Assembly (NCBI RefSeq): GCF_027744825.2
Contig: NC_071347.1
Location: 15,728,501-15,792,500 of the forward strand
Reading direction: 5' to 3'
Source: Synchiropus splendidus
Taxonomy: Eukaryota; Chordata; Actinopteri; Syngnathiformes; Callionymidae
DNA: 64,000 bases
Part shown: in pieces, positions 39,101 to 47,989 of the stretch
Numbering within the stretch: position 1 is the stretch's first letter
Layout of the letters: every line of letters begins with the position of its first letter
Position numbers and translations under genes: made by a program
Notes under the pieces: generated by a model
The model's input: the letters and a program-made list of their open reading frames with translations, nothing else
Told to the model about the DNA's origin: nothing
Databases searched by the model: none

Positions 39101-41040
39101 TTTCTGAAAATTGTGTGTTATTGTAACAAATAACTATAAATATACAAGAGCGTTCAACCTCAACTTGATATGAGTCTTGTGGTGACATTTGCTTATATTG
39201 AAGCAGACAGATTGAGCAGCCAGTGAATGAATCTTTGCTTATATATCATGCAGAAAAACAAAATGAAAACTGAAGATTCACAGAGAAATGTGAACCGGCC
39301 ACACTTCCATTCACTGTTGGATACTTTGTGAACATACCAACAAATGGAGAGGACGTGGGGTAGCCAGACCATGGGGCTGCACATCTAGGGATCCAAATCT
39401 GGGGCCGTATCACGAGCCTGGACTAAGAAAACGAAGACCACGTGGCGCTCATGGCAACAGACAAGATAATAAATAGACAAGCAGTTTGCAAGAATGGTGT
39501 TACAAGGAACAATAGCTCTTATGATCTATTCTGGTATAAACAGCAAAACTACATCATAGGTATAATGTATAAGCAGGTTTATTTAAAAGATGAGTGAATC
39601 AGGTCCACAGACCACGCAGGCCTTCACCTTCACCTTCACCTTCTTCTGCCTCTTATCCGGGGTCGGGTCGCGGAGGCAGCATTCGGAGCAGGGAAGCTCA
39701 AACTTCCCGGTCCGCACAAACCTCCTCCAGCTCTTCCCGGGGATCCTGAGGCGTTCCCAGGCCAGACCGGAGACATAATCTCTCCAGCGAGTCCTGGGTC
39801 TTCCCCGGGGTCTCCTCCCGGTAGGACATGACTGGAACACCTCCCCAGGGAGGCGTCCAGGGGGCCTCTGGATCAGATGCCCGAGCCACCTCAGCTGGTT
39901 CCTCTCGATGTGGAGGAGCAGCGGCTCCACCCCGAGCTCCTCCCGGATGACCGAACTCCTCACCCTATCTCTAAGGGTGCGCCCAGCCACCCTGCGGAGG
40001 AAACTCATCTCAGCCGCTTGTATCCGCGATCTCATCCTTTCGGTCACTACCCAAAGCTCGTGACCATAGGTGAGGGTGGGACCATAGATCGATCGGTAGA
40101 TCAAGAGCTTCGTCTTGTGACTCAGCTCCCTCTTCACCACGACGGTCCGATACAGCGACCGCATCACTGCTGCCGCTGCACCAACCCGTCTATCAATCTC
40201 ACGCTCCCTTTTTCCCTCACTCGAGAACAAGACCCCGAGATACTTAAACTCCGCCACTTGAGGCAAGAACTCTCCACCAACCTGGAGAGAGCAAACCACC
40301 GTGTTCCGGTCGAGAACCATGGCCTCAGACTTGGAGGTGCTGATCGTCAAGGAGGATCACCACGCAGGCCCTAATATCTAAATGTGGATTCTCCATATTA
40401 GTGTTTTTATTCAGGGTCTCAGATAAATGGCCAGTGTGAAGACTGAGATTCATAATCCAGTAGAAAGAAGTTAACTATTCTGAAAGATCGCTGGAAGAAA
40501 TGCAGGAACTGTAAATATGTGTTTTTTGTTTGTCATCCTCGCCAGGGATTATAAATATATCGCACTTTCTGTGCTCATTTTTTTGTTGTTGACTCTTTGA
40601 TTTTGTATTTACTTTCAGGAGTGAAGCGCATGAGAGAGGCGCTAAAAGAAATAGAAGCAACCAACTCCATGTGGAACACAAACTCTGCCAAACACACAAG
40701 CAAGCTGAGCAACAAATCACTGAAAGAGGACAGTGCGGAGTCGGACAATGCTGTTACAGAGAATTCCACGTCGTCTCCCTGCAGCAAGCCATCAGACCTG
40801 CCGACAGAGAACAATAACTCTGCTTCTAGCCCAGACTTACCTGTGTCGGACGAGTCGGCGCTGCTGGAGTGCCGTCAAGAAGTGAAGCCCAGTGACAGTC
40901 TGGAGTCTCTCATTGGGACTCTAAAGAACCAGATCAGCTCTTCTGATTGGTTGGAGAAGAACACACCGGTGCTGTCTGCTGGGGAAAACCCAGAGGTCCT
41001 TGATGTATTCACAGCCCTGCTGCAACGTGCCAGGAAGTAA
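32537..41040 (+). CDS. accs: ACC-synthase-like PLP enzyme fused to Myb/SANT-like domain
   Basis: Fifteen coding exons join in frame to a 934-residue protein: 32537-33146, 33208-33860, 33947-34006, 34084-34154, 34289-34358, 34937-35003, 35694-35791, 35932-36009, 36766-36866, 37117-37206, 37285-37330, 37456-37597, 37943-38085, 38163-38316, 40619-41040. Residues ~8-95 form a Myb/SANT-like (trihelix-type) module; ~262-318 a charged helix; from ~387 (YLSSRG) the fold-type-I aminotransferase/ACC-synthase-like enzyme begins. Visible PLP-fold features: TSENKL (428), NGCTS (493), NPHNP (580), DEIY (611), Schiff-base lysine K648 in LWGLSK, and the carboxylate-binding Arg782 in GWFRIVFA. Vertebrate ACCS homologues are reported to lack ACC synthase activity; the substrate is unknown. 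Residues 795-934 form a Ser/Asp/Glu-rich tail. All introns are GT-AG except intron 8 (GC-AG). A poly(A) signal lies at 41260. Confidence 0.93.
33208..33860 (+). CDS. accs: accs exon 2: junction of Myb-type C-terminal helix and enzyme N-terminus
   Basis: This single uninterrupted exon is what proves the fusion at DNA level. It starts with a basic stretch, then the amphipathic helix beginning RFMHWQQLADSRLLALEEA that in Myb/SANT-like proteins follows the DNA-binding domain and often mediates oligomerisation. A Pro/Ser/Thr-rich linker of about 65 residues follows, then SVYLSSRGNTIRQYRC, the start of the ACCS-like enzyme. No stop or splice site separates the two parts. It joins exon 1 in phase 1 and exon 3 in phase 0. 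Confidence 0.9.
35535..35642. mobile_element. palindromic CTCF-motif MITE, decayed copy in accs intron 6
   Basis: The left arm is reduced to agtaggtggtgctcttgg; the right arm is gagtgccccctagcggcttc followed by tgaaaataagg. These are the same paired motifs as the better-preserved copies at 45.6 and 57.4 kb. It lies between accs exons 6 and 7, about 50 bases before exon 7. Confidence 0.6.
36010..36015 (+). other. accs: non-canonical GC splice donor of accs intron 8
   Basis: Exon 8 ends AAGAAAGAG and the intron starts gcaagt, so the donor is AG/GCAAGT, the usual strong form of a GC-AG intron. The acceptor at 36765 is a normal ctctcag. The joined protein reads KKAKKEGVVIRGVILMNP, which follows the ACCS family without gap. 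The nearby GT (gttctt) would shift the frame. Confidence 0.85.
39623..40358 (-). mobile_element. 5'-truncated LINE (RTE/Rex3-like), copy 1, in accs intron 14
   Basis: The minus strand encodes the C-terminal part of a reverse-transcriptase ORF: STSKSEAMVLDRN, EFKYLGVLF, DRRVGAAAAVMRSLY, YGHELWVVTERMRSRIQAAE, RWLGHLIQRPPGRLPGEV, GRRPRGRPRTRWRDYVS. The frame is shifted near the end (around 39740), so the final REELEEV part is in another frame. The 3' end is a short (GAAGGT)n tail. A 12-base direct repeat, accacgcaggcc, lies at 39611-39622 and 40359-40370 and fits a target-site duplication. The element is antisense to accs. The clade assignment is from recognition of this sequence type in fish. 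Confidence 0.88.
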
Positions 41041-41259
41041 GTTTAGGATTAAAATGTATTGACGTGGTTGCCAGATTTTGGTTTGCCAGCACCGAGGAGT
41101 CCTTTTTTGTTGATCGAAATGATGAATGCTTGACACAGATACTCGAGTCGAGGTATTTAGAGAGCTACTGCTGTCCATGTTGAATTTGAAGGATGCATTT
41201 GTTGATATTTATACTGTGGAATACAGCCTCTTCTTTGTCATTTCAATACATTAATATGC

Positions 41260-41265
41260 AATAAA
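41260..41265 (+). terminator. accs polyadenylation signal AATAAA
   Basis: A canonical AATAAA lies 220 bases after the accs stop codon in an AT-rich stretch. It is the first such hexamer in the 3' flank, so it probably sets the mRNA end. Confidence 0.6.
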
Positions 41266-41324
41266 TACATTATGTCAGATGTTTTTACTTAAACCTCTAT
41301 GAACCTTCGCCGATGTAACTTTGG

Positions 41325-41625
41325 TTTTCGCTCTTGGTTTAGAAATGATGTGAGGTTTCATTGAATTAGTTATTAGTTATGCATTTTTGTCCAAGCTTTT
41401 TATAGTGTCATCTGGTGAACATCAGGACTCTGTTTCATGAAGCCTCATCTATCCTCATCTAACAGTATCCACATTTTCAGAGGTCAGTAGGTGGCGCTCT
41501 TGGTTAAAAAATGGTGTGCAGTTTCATTGTTTGAAGTCAAAAACTATAAAGTGGCATCCAGTGGCCCCTAAAAATGAGGACAAAGCTTCACGAAGCCTCA
41601 TCAGCCCAACACTATTTAAAGGTCC
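41325..41625. mobile_element. palindromic CTCF-motif MITE, two adjoining copies downstream of accs
   Basis: The first, partial copy has gctcttggtttagaaatgat and the right arm gtgtcatctggtgaac, ending in tgtttcatgaagcctcatct near 41452. The second begins near 41470, carries gtcagtaggtggcgctc (41483-41499) and the converging right-arm motif catccagtggcccc, and ends in the decayed cacgaagcctcatcagccca terminus near 41612. Confidence 0.75.
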
Positions 41626-41914
41626 CTGGGTTATGGTGCGGTTTCTCTTAGACATAGTTTCTCTTTGACTTGTCGCTGGGGCAGCAGCTGGAGCAAAGAG
41701 TCCCGGCACGTTCCTCTGCCCATTCTTCTCTTAACATATTCTCTAATCGGGTAGTTGGTGAAGACACTTCAAAAGTTTCATGTTGACACGGTGATGGTTT
41801 TATGATGGGGATGTTGAGCCAAAATCGGAACCTTTTAACTGGGTGATGTCTAAAACCCATACTGACAAAAAGGTGCACGTTTTTTATTTTGCAGTTGAAG
41901 GGCTGATTCAGCTC

Positions 41915-42025
41915 CAATTTCAGAGCTCACTAGGGGGCGCTCTTGGTGTAAAACCTGATGTATAAATCGGTGCTCAATGCCAACAGGTTGTAGAGAAGAG
42001 AGGGCCATCTAGTGGGCTTGTGAAT
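41915..42025. mobile_element. palindromic CTCF-motif MITE, partial copy with near-consensus site
   Basis: The left-arm motif tcactagggggcgctc (41928-41943) is very close to the vertebrate CTCF core consensus. The right arm gggccatctagtgggc lies at 42001-42016. The outer ends are eroded. Confidence 0.7.
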
Positions 42026-42329
42026 TAAACCAGTTAGCGCAAGCTCAGATGCTCGGCCTTGTTCATATTTTAGAGGTCTAACCAGTAGAGGCTTAGTTTG
42101 TTGAGATTTTTCTTGTATAAAAATGAAGTAGAATTGTGTTTTATGTGACACAAATGAAGGTAAATGCTAACAGAACTGCATACATAGGAAGTTGTATGAT
42201 CGAAAAAACCCCCACAGACATCAACTTTTGAACTTCCTTCACATGCACACTGTTTTTATCCATTCCAAAACAGCCATATCAGCTGAATATTTGTCACACA
42301 CGAACAAGTGACCTTTGTGAGGACTTCCA

Positions 42330-42559
42330 CTTTGAGAGTTGGCGGCCGGCGGTGACGATTTCACAGGTTTATCTTCCAACTGCGGAAGTTTTCCACAGAG
42401 CCAGAGGAGGAGTCACGAGGAGGGGGTTGATCTGCATGCAACACAGACGTCATGTCAGCATGATGACAGTCAAAGCACTTTTTGTTCCCAGTGGTTCTGT
42501 AGTCACAACTTTTCTCACTCCAATGTAAATTCTCTGCTCTCCGTACATCAACATTGAAG
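42330..42559 (+). promoter_or_regulatory. probable 5' UTR exon and promoter of the claudin-like gene
   Basis: A GC-richer segment (gttggcggccggcggtgacg) ends in a good donor, TTGAAG followed by gtaaga at 42560. A pyrimidine-rich acceptor (tttttcctcccag, ending 42651) precedes the coding exon by 12 bases of UTR. This pairing suggests a spliced 5' UTR; the transcription start itself is not defined. Confidence 0.5.
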
Positions 42560-42663
42560 GTAAGAAAGACGCTTTCACGATGCCGAACGACCAGGAAAGT
42601 TGAGAGACTCAGCAATGTTGACTTTGAGCGCACACTTGTTTTTCCTCCCAGAGCTGTTTAAAC

Positions 42664-45231
42664 ATGAAGATCCTGGAGTGTAAGGACTCCATCAGTCGCT
42701 TCCGATTTGCTCAGTCCTGTGTGGGACTGACAGGCTGCCTCTGTGTGACCTATGCTGTTTGGACACCTTTCTGGCTGAAGGAGAGGGGGATCTGGACCGA
42801 GTGGAACATCACCAAAACTGACCATGATCACTACAGCGACGGCATGGTCATCAATGGTAAGTAACAAGACACAATTAGGTTGAGTGTCTTTCTGGGGGGC
42901 AATTGAATTAGCTTGCAATCTCAGTGTTCCGTGTAGTTAAACTGAAGTGGCTGGCTCGGGGAGAATTTTATCACCTCGAGGGAATAAACTTCTGAGCGTC
43001 TGCTAAACATTGGGCTGCCAAGGATGCATGAAGAGACGGCGAACGCGCCTGAACACGTGGTGTGCATTCTTCCCTGTGGGTTTCACATTTCAAGCTCAGA
43101 GGACTGGTTCTTAAAACCAAATATTTACACAAGGTTTTTACAGTTTTAAGGAGTTATAACCGAAACACTTTCAGTAATTTTAATGGTAACACTGTAATTT
43201 AACCCACACATCCACGTTTGTATGGCTATTTTGTAGTGACTGTCATGCTTTCCCCAGACTCTCGCCCTAAACCACTATCACAAATAGTCTAAACCAAACT
43301 TAAACCCAATTCTAATGGTCCTGTTTTGAAGTTTAAATCCTCAAATTGAGGCTTAAACTGAGGCCAAAATGTCTTCAGAAGTAGGTGTGTTTCCAAGAAT
43401 TGGTCCGCACAAGTATAGCTATACAAGACACACAGACATACATGTTTGTTTCGCTATAAATGTGAGAACCTCTCATTGACATAATGCTTTCCCCAGCCTC
43501 TCACCCTAAAGCAGACCATCCAAAACAAATGGCTAAACTCTGAACCAAATTTGCCCCCACTTATAATACATTAGTTTTACACACATTTTAACCTTACTAA
43601 TCTTGTGAGGACAGGCCAAAATGTCCTCTCAAAGCAAAATGTCCTCACAAGAAGGTAGCCTGTCAAGGCTTGGTACAGCAAAACATGCCCACACAAACAC
43701 ACACACGGAGTGGGATTCAATAAAGACAAACAAAAACCAAAAGTAAAATATAAAACTTGGTACAGGTTTCAAACTGCCTTTTACAGGTAGTTTCAGCGAC
43801 AGAAATCCAGAGAGTTTATAGTCCAAAATTAGTAGAATTTAAAAAAAACAAACAAAAAAAAAAAACCGAAAGTGGAGATCGACATTCTTTTGAGGAAATA
43901 ACTTCTTGGACTCGCATCAAAAATAAATGTTCTCCATCTCCTTTTGCTTCACTGACATTCTTGAACGCCTTGGTCGTCCTGCTGAACGAATCAAATATGT
44001 CATTTAAATCGGAATGGAAAACTGTGCTGCGTGTTAAAAAAAAAAAAAAAAAAAATCTATGTCCAGCCACAGACTGCGCTGATAGGAGCGTGGCAGTCAA
44101 GGACAGTGTTGGCTGGAGGCGGTTGGAGAAACTACTAAATGACCTGCGTGAAGACGTTTGAATGACAAGATATAACAATAATATTATTGAATCATTAAAG
44201 ACTAAATGTGAACGGGACCCAATTGTCAACTAATAAATAAAAAATAAGATCACATTTATGAAAGTAAAAATGTGCGGGAAAATATGAGTCGCAGTAAAAA
44301 TACAGACGAACTTAGCACGACATATATTTTACCCAAAGCATGTGAGGAGCAGTTTTAACAGGCATGACATGAGCTCATGCATGTTTCATGTGTTTGTCAG
44401 CCCTTCAGGCGCAGAGGGTGTTTGGAGTGATCTCCTTCCTCACGGCGGTGAGCACAGCAGCCTTGTGCTTGGTGTTTGCCCTCTGCTGGACGTCTGAGAC
44501 GGTGCGCTCCTACTCCAACACCCGCGCGCTTCTAATGGCAGGACAGGCCCTTTACCCGACCACGCTGCTTCTGCTCACCATGCTCACTACAGGTAGGTGA
44601 ACAGAGCCACTCAAACGTCAGAGTTTCAATGTGAAGCACACACTTAAGTTGAAGCTGTAAAAATACCTTTGTTTCCTATTAACCTCCCAACAGCCTTTCT
44701 TCAAGTGAAGTTCAGGTCAAATTCTTTTTATGTACTGCTCATTTGCATACCCTGAAGGACAGAGTTTTTAAATAGACTTTTTACTTTCCCTGGAATTACA
44801 GTTCATTATCATACAAACTCTTTTCTAAAGCTCCAGGCTTGTAATAATTGACCTTAATGACTTTTCGTCGCCTTCTCTTGACTGCGTAGCTGAATTTTAC
44901 TTGTGTTTCTCTTCAATTTACAGGGTTTTTTTTCCTCCTTTGCTGGTCCCTTTTCACTTATCAGCACCGGGAGGAAATCCACGAGGACTTCTCAAGCCTC
45001 GGCTCCTCTTACTGGCTGGGGGCTTTAGGCTGGATCCTGCTCCTGCTCCTTGAATTGGTGGTGTTTGCGGCGGAGCAAGTCGTCGTGCCAGATATCCTTC
45101 CAGATTTGGAGAGGTCTGTGGAGAAATGGCGCGCCGCATGTCAATTCAAGTACACTCACCTCTCTTTAAGTGACGCCCATCACCCAGCGCAGGGATGCAC
45201 GGCTCCGAACAGGAGCGCTTCAGACCCGTAA
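42664..45231 (+). CDS. claudin/PMP22-like four-transmembrane protein, unnamed
   Basis: Three coding exons (42664-42856, 44401-44592, 44924-45231) join in frame to 230 residues. Hydropathy by eye gives four helices at about residues 15-38, 70-94, 115-139 and 157-178, with a first extracellular loop of about 30 residues containing GIWTEWNIT, a W-rich GIW-like phrase and a possible N-glycosylation site (Asn48). The topology and the GIW phrase resemble the claudin/PMP22/EMP superfamily, but the paired loop cysteines of true claudins are absent. The cytoplasmic tail, about 50 residues, has no PDZ-binding end (it ends SASDP). I cannot match it to a named gene. It lies in the same orientation as accs, about 1.6 kb after the accs stop codon. 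Splice sites are all canonical and phases agree, so the gene structure is firm even though the name is not. Confidence 0.85.
43205..43705 (+). repeat. tandem dimer of a common teleost repeat
   Basis: Two adjoining copies of a 235-265-bp unit lie in the first coding intron of the claudin-like gene. Each has ttgtatggctattttgtag or its variant, then catgctttccccag, a cctaaacc-type C-rich run, then ggccaaaatgtc and a tail near agtatagctatacaagacac. This order is that of a widespread fish repeat usually seen as gaccatcattgacataatgc, taaccctaacc, ggggaccagcaaaatgtcc, agtatagctatacaa. No coding capacity. Confidence 0.75.
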
Positions 45232-45644
45232 AGGCAGCGCAGAAATCGGAGCATGACATTTCAGTCATGTGGTGATGCACACTGACAGAATGAAGCCGCT
45301 GCACGTTCTCGCTGCTTTATAGATCAGTTCAAGTGGAATGAATATTGATCAGCTTCAAGTGTTGCCTGGAGGAGAAAAGTTCCTCTGAATCCTGAAAATC
45401 CCTGGCACTGAGTCAGCGGTGGGATTTTCAGCATCGACCAAAGAGGAAAAAAATAAATAAAACAAACAACAACCATTACTTCGAAGAGAAGCTTGCACAT
45501 AATGAGACACATAGGTAAACACTCAGAGCACTTGGTGTTTTTTAGAAGTTTAATAAATTTACAAATGATCTAAGGTTGGTTTCTTTTGCTCTTTATCTTT
45601 TATATACCACAGAAAGTCAGCCTACTCCATGGTAAACTTCAAGA

Positions 45645-45855
45645 TAGTGTTGGGTGGATGAGGTATCATGAAACAGTATTGCAGGGGTGATGAAACAGAG
45701 TCCTAATCTTCAGAGGCCACTAGATGGCGCTCTTGGTTTAGAACTGATGTGAGGTTTCATTGAATTATCTGGTCAATTCCAAGCATTTTACAGCACCATC
45801 TAGTGGCGTCTGAAAATCAGGACACTGTTTCATGAAACCTCATCAACCCATCAAT
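45645..45855. mobile_element. palindromic CTCF-motif MITE, best-preserved copy
   Basis: Left end tagtgttgggtggatgaggt then atcatgaaacagt; right end gtttcatgaaacctcatcaa then cccatcaata. These are inverted repeats of each other, so the element is nearly palindromic. The left arm carries gccactagatggcgctc (45716-45732), the right arm caccatctagtggcgt (45794-45809) in opposite orientation. The centre reads gatgtgaggtttcattgaat. No coding capacity. A target duplication could not be established. Confidence 0.85.
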
Positions 45856-46117
45856 ACTGTCATGGAAGCAGGCGGCATTCCCTAACTAATTCAATGAAAA
45901 TGTTATTTTTAAACTAAGAGTGCCACCAACCTAGCGGAAAAATAATCACATGAAACCTCCTCAGGCTTCAGGATGTTTTCAGAAGAGGCCACATGAAATG
46001 TGTCAGAATCTTTCAATGAAATTCTGTGCCGTATAGCAAAGTTTGGAAAATGCTGACAAAGCAATGTTCTTTGAACAACAAAAAAAATAACTCATTTGGT
46101 GGTTGACATTGCTGCTA

Positions 46118-46280
46118 TCTCGTGATGGATAGATGAGGCTTCATGAAACAGTGTTGTGATTTTCAGAGTCCACTAGATGGCACTGCCTGCCGTGTTCTGA
46201 CTACTTCAAGCGAACACATCACCTCCTTTCTAAACCAAGAGTGCCCTCTAGTGGCCTCTGAAAATACAGTTTCATGGCAC
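46118..46280. mobile_element. palindromic CTCF-motif MITE copy
   Basis: Left end cgtgatggatagatgaggct then tcatgaaacagtg. The left arm motif is gtccactagatggcac and the right arm motif gtgccctctagtggcctc (46241-46258). The reverse complement of the latter, gaggccactagagggcac, is a near-consensus CTCF core. The right terminus is truncated after tttcatggca. A more decayed copy precedes it at about 45.86-45.97 kb. Confidence 0.8.
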
Positions 46281-46439
46281 ATATGTGCAACAGTGCAGTT
46301 TATTTCTGCTTCAAGGCAGGACTTAGTGAACTGTGTGAAATGGTTTTGACCCATCACATTTGTGTTGTGGGCAAATAATACAATGCAAACTTGTACCTCA
46401 AACTTGAAACTGAACTTTGTATTGACATAAGGCTCATCA

Positions 46440-46830
46440 TTTCCAGTCTCAAGCCCTGACACCTTTAATTCCCTGCGCCCTCCAAAAGGTGAGGAGCCAA
46501 TCGGATGCAGCGGCGTTTATGTTGATATATTTACCAACTGCCAAAGTGGAGGGAATGAAGTAGCTCTGGTGCCGTTAATTGGGTGTTAATCAGGTGTTGC
46601 TCTAATTAAAAGGCAGTTCTGCCCTGTTGGCTCCGGGTAATGAGTTTGTTATTAAATCCACCGAGGATTTTTGTCTCTTTTTTTTTCAATTTACCAACAG
46701 GGTAGCGCTTAATTGCGGCGTAAACGAGTGGAATGTCCTTGAGAGCCGTCCTGCATCACTGCTCCATCCACGATGGTCCTGGAGAGCTTCAGTCCTTATT
46801 AGCCCTGTTACAATGCATCGTAAAGATTGA
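46440..46830. promoter_or_regulatory. candidate conserved non-coding element (homeodomain-motif rich)
   Basis: The segment is free of recognised repeats and has several TAAT-core sites close together: gccgttaattgggtgttaat, then ctctaattaaaagg, and another aattg further on, with caatcgg (CCAAT-type) nearby. This composition, in a gene-poor region between the claudin-like gene and rag1, resembles a vertebrate developmental enhancer. The open frame in it has no recognisable protein. Confidence 0.3.
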
Positions 46831-46975
46831 GCGAAGCGACTGCACTTCAAAACTTTTCTCCTTTATTCCGAAAGGCTTCTTCACATCTGAGTGACCAGTG
46901 AATATGTGGGACGTGTGTCAAGACGTCCTGTGCCTCCTGCCCAAAGTAGCTGGCACAGGAGCACGAATGAGCTGT

Positions 46976-46998
46976 AAAAAAAAAAAAAAAAAAAAAAA
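46976..46998. repeat. poly(A) run
   Basis: About 22 consecutive A residues. No SINE or retrocopy body was recognised next to it. Confidence 0.9.
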
Positions 46999-47309
46999 GA
47001 GAAAATGATTGCAATATCTAAAGAATACTAATTTCATAGATGGACTAGCAAGAACCACAATATAATTTAACAATAAAAACACTATTTAAATGCATGAATC
47101 TCTCCAAGGATACTCTTAAGAGAAGACTCACAAATGACCTCCCTTTTTTCAATATTTTCAGAAAAACTTTTTCCATTTTAATTCACCTGCCAATATTGGC
47201 GACATTCAAATATTCCGTGACTGTATCTGTCTTTAGTTCCTTTTGTCAATCCAAGCATCCACCTTTGAGAAAATTAACTTCGGGTTCCAAGTTACTCGAA
47301 AGTCACCTC

Positions 47310-47985
47310 TAGTGACGGGCTGATGAGGCTTCATGAAACAGTGTCCTTACGAGTCATGCTCAGTGAATGGCGCTGTTGGATTAAAAATAATGTGAGGTTT
47401 CAATGAAGTGGTTGTTAGAAAATAAAAAGATTTTAGAGCAGAGAGTGCCATCTAGTGGGCACTGAAACTGAGGACACTGTTTCATGAAGTCACTCATAAC
47501 CCCATTAGCTAACTTGCTCCATGTACCAATGTTGACTTGATGATAATACTTATCACAATACCAAGTCCCGACAACATACAAGAGTTCGTCTTGAGTATTG
47601 GTGAGGCTTCATGAAACAGCGTCCTCTTTTTTCTTCTATCGTTCTATTTTAACAACCACTTCAATGGAACCTCATATATTTTTTCAACAAATAGCAACAT
47701 CTACTGAAAGCTAAAAATGAGGACACTGTTTCATGAAGCCCCATCAGCCCACCACTAGTCATGAGTAATGATGGGTAGAAGAGGTATCATGAGACAGTAT
47801 TGCAGGGTTTATGTTCTAGTTTTCAGACAGCACTAGATGGCGCTCTTGGTGTAGAAAGGTGAGGTTTCATTGAATCAGTTGTTCAAGCCCAAACATGTTA
47901 CAGCAGACTGTGTCATCTGGTGGCCTCAGAAAATCATGAAACCTGATCAACTCTTCAATACTGTGTCGCGAAACGTCATCTAGTC
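47310..47985. mobile_element. cluster of three palindromic CTCF-motif MITE copies
   Basis: Three copies lie nearly end to end, at about 47310-47509, 47592-47758 and 47765-47985. The first has ctagtgacgggctgatgagg at its left end and agtgccatctagtgggcac in its right arm. The second has lost both motifs but keeps cttcatgaaacagcgtcct and gtttcatgaagccccatca. The third starts taatgatgggtagaagaggt and carries gcactagatggcgctc (47830-47845) facing gtcatctggtggcctc (47912-47927). No protein is encoded. Confidence 0.8.
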
Positions 47986-47989
47986 TTGA

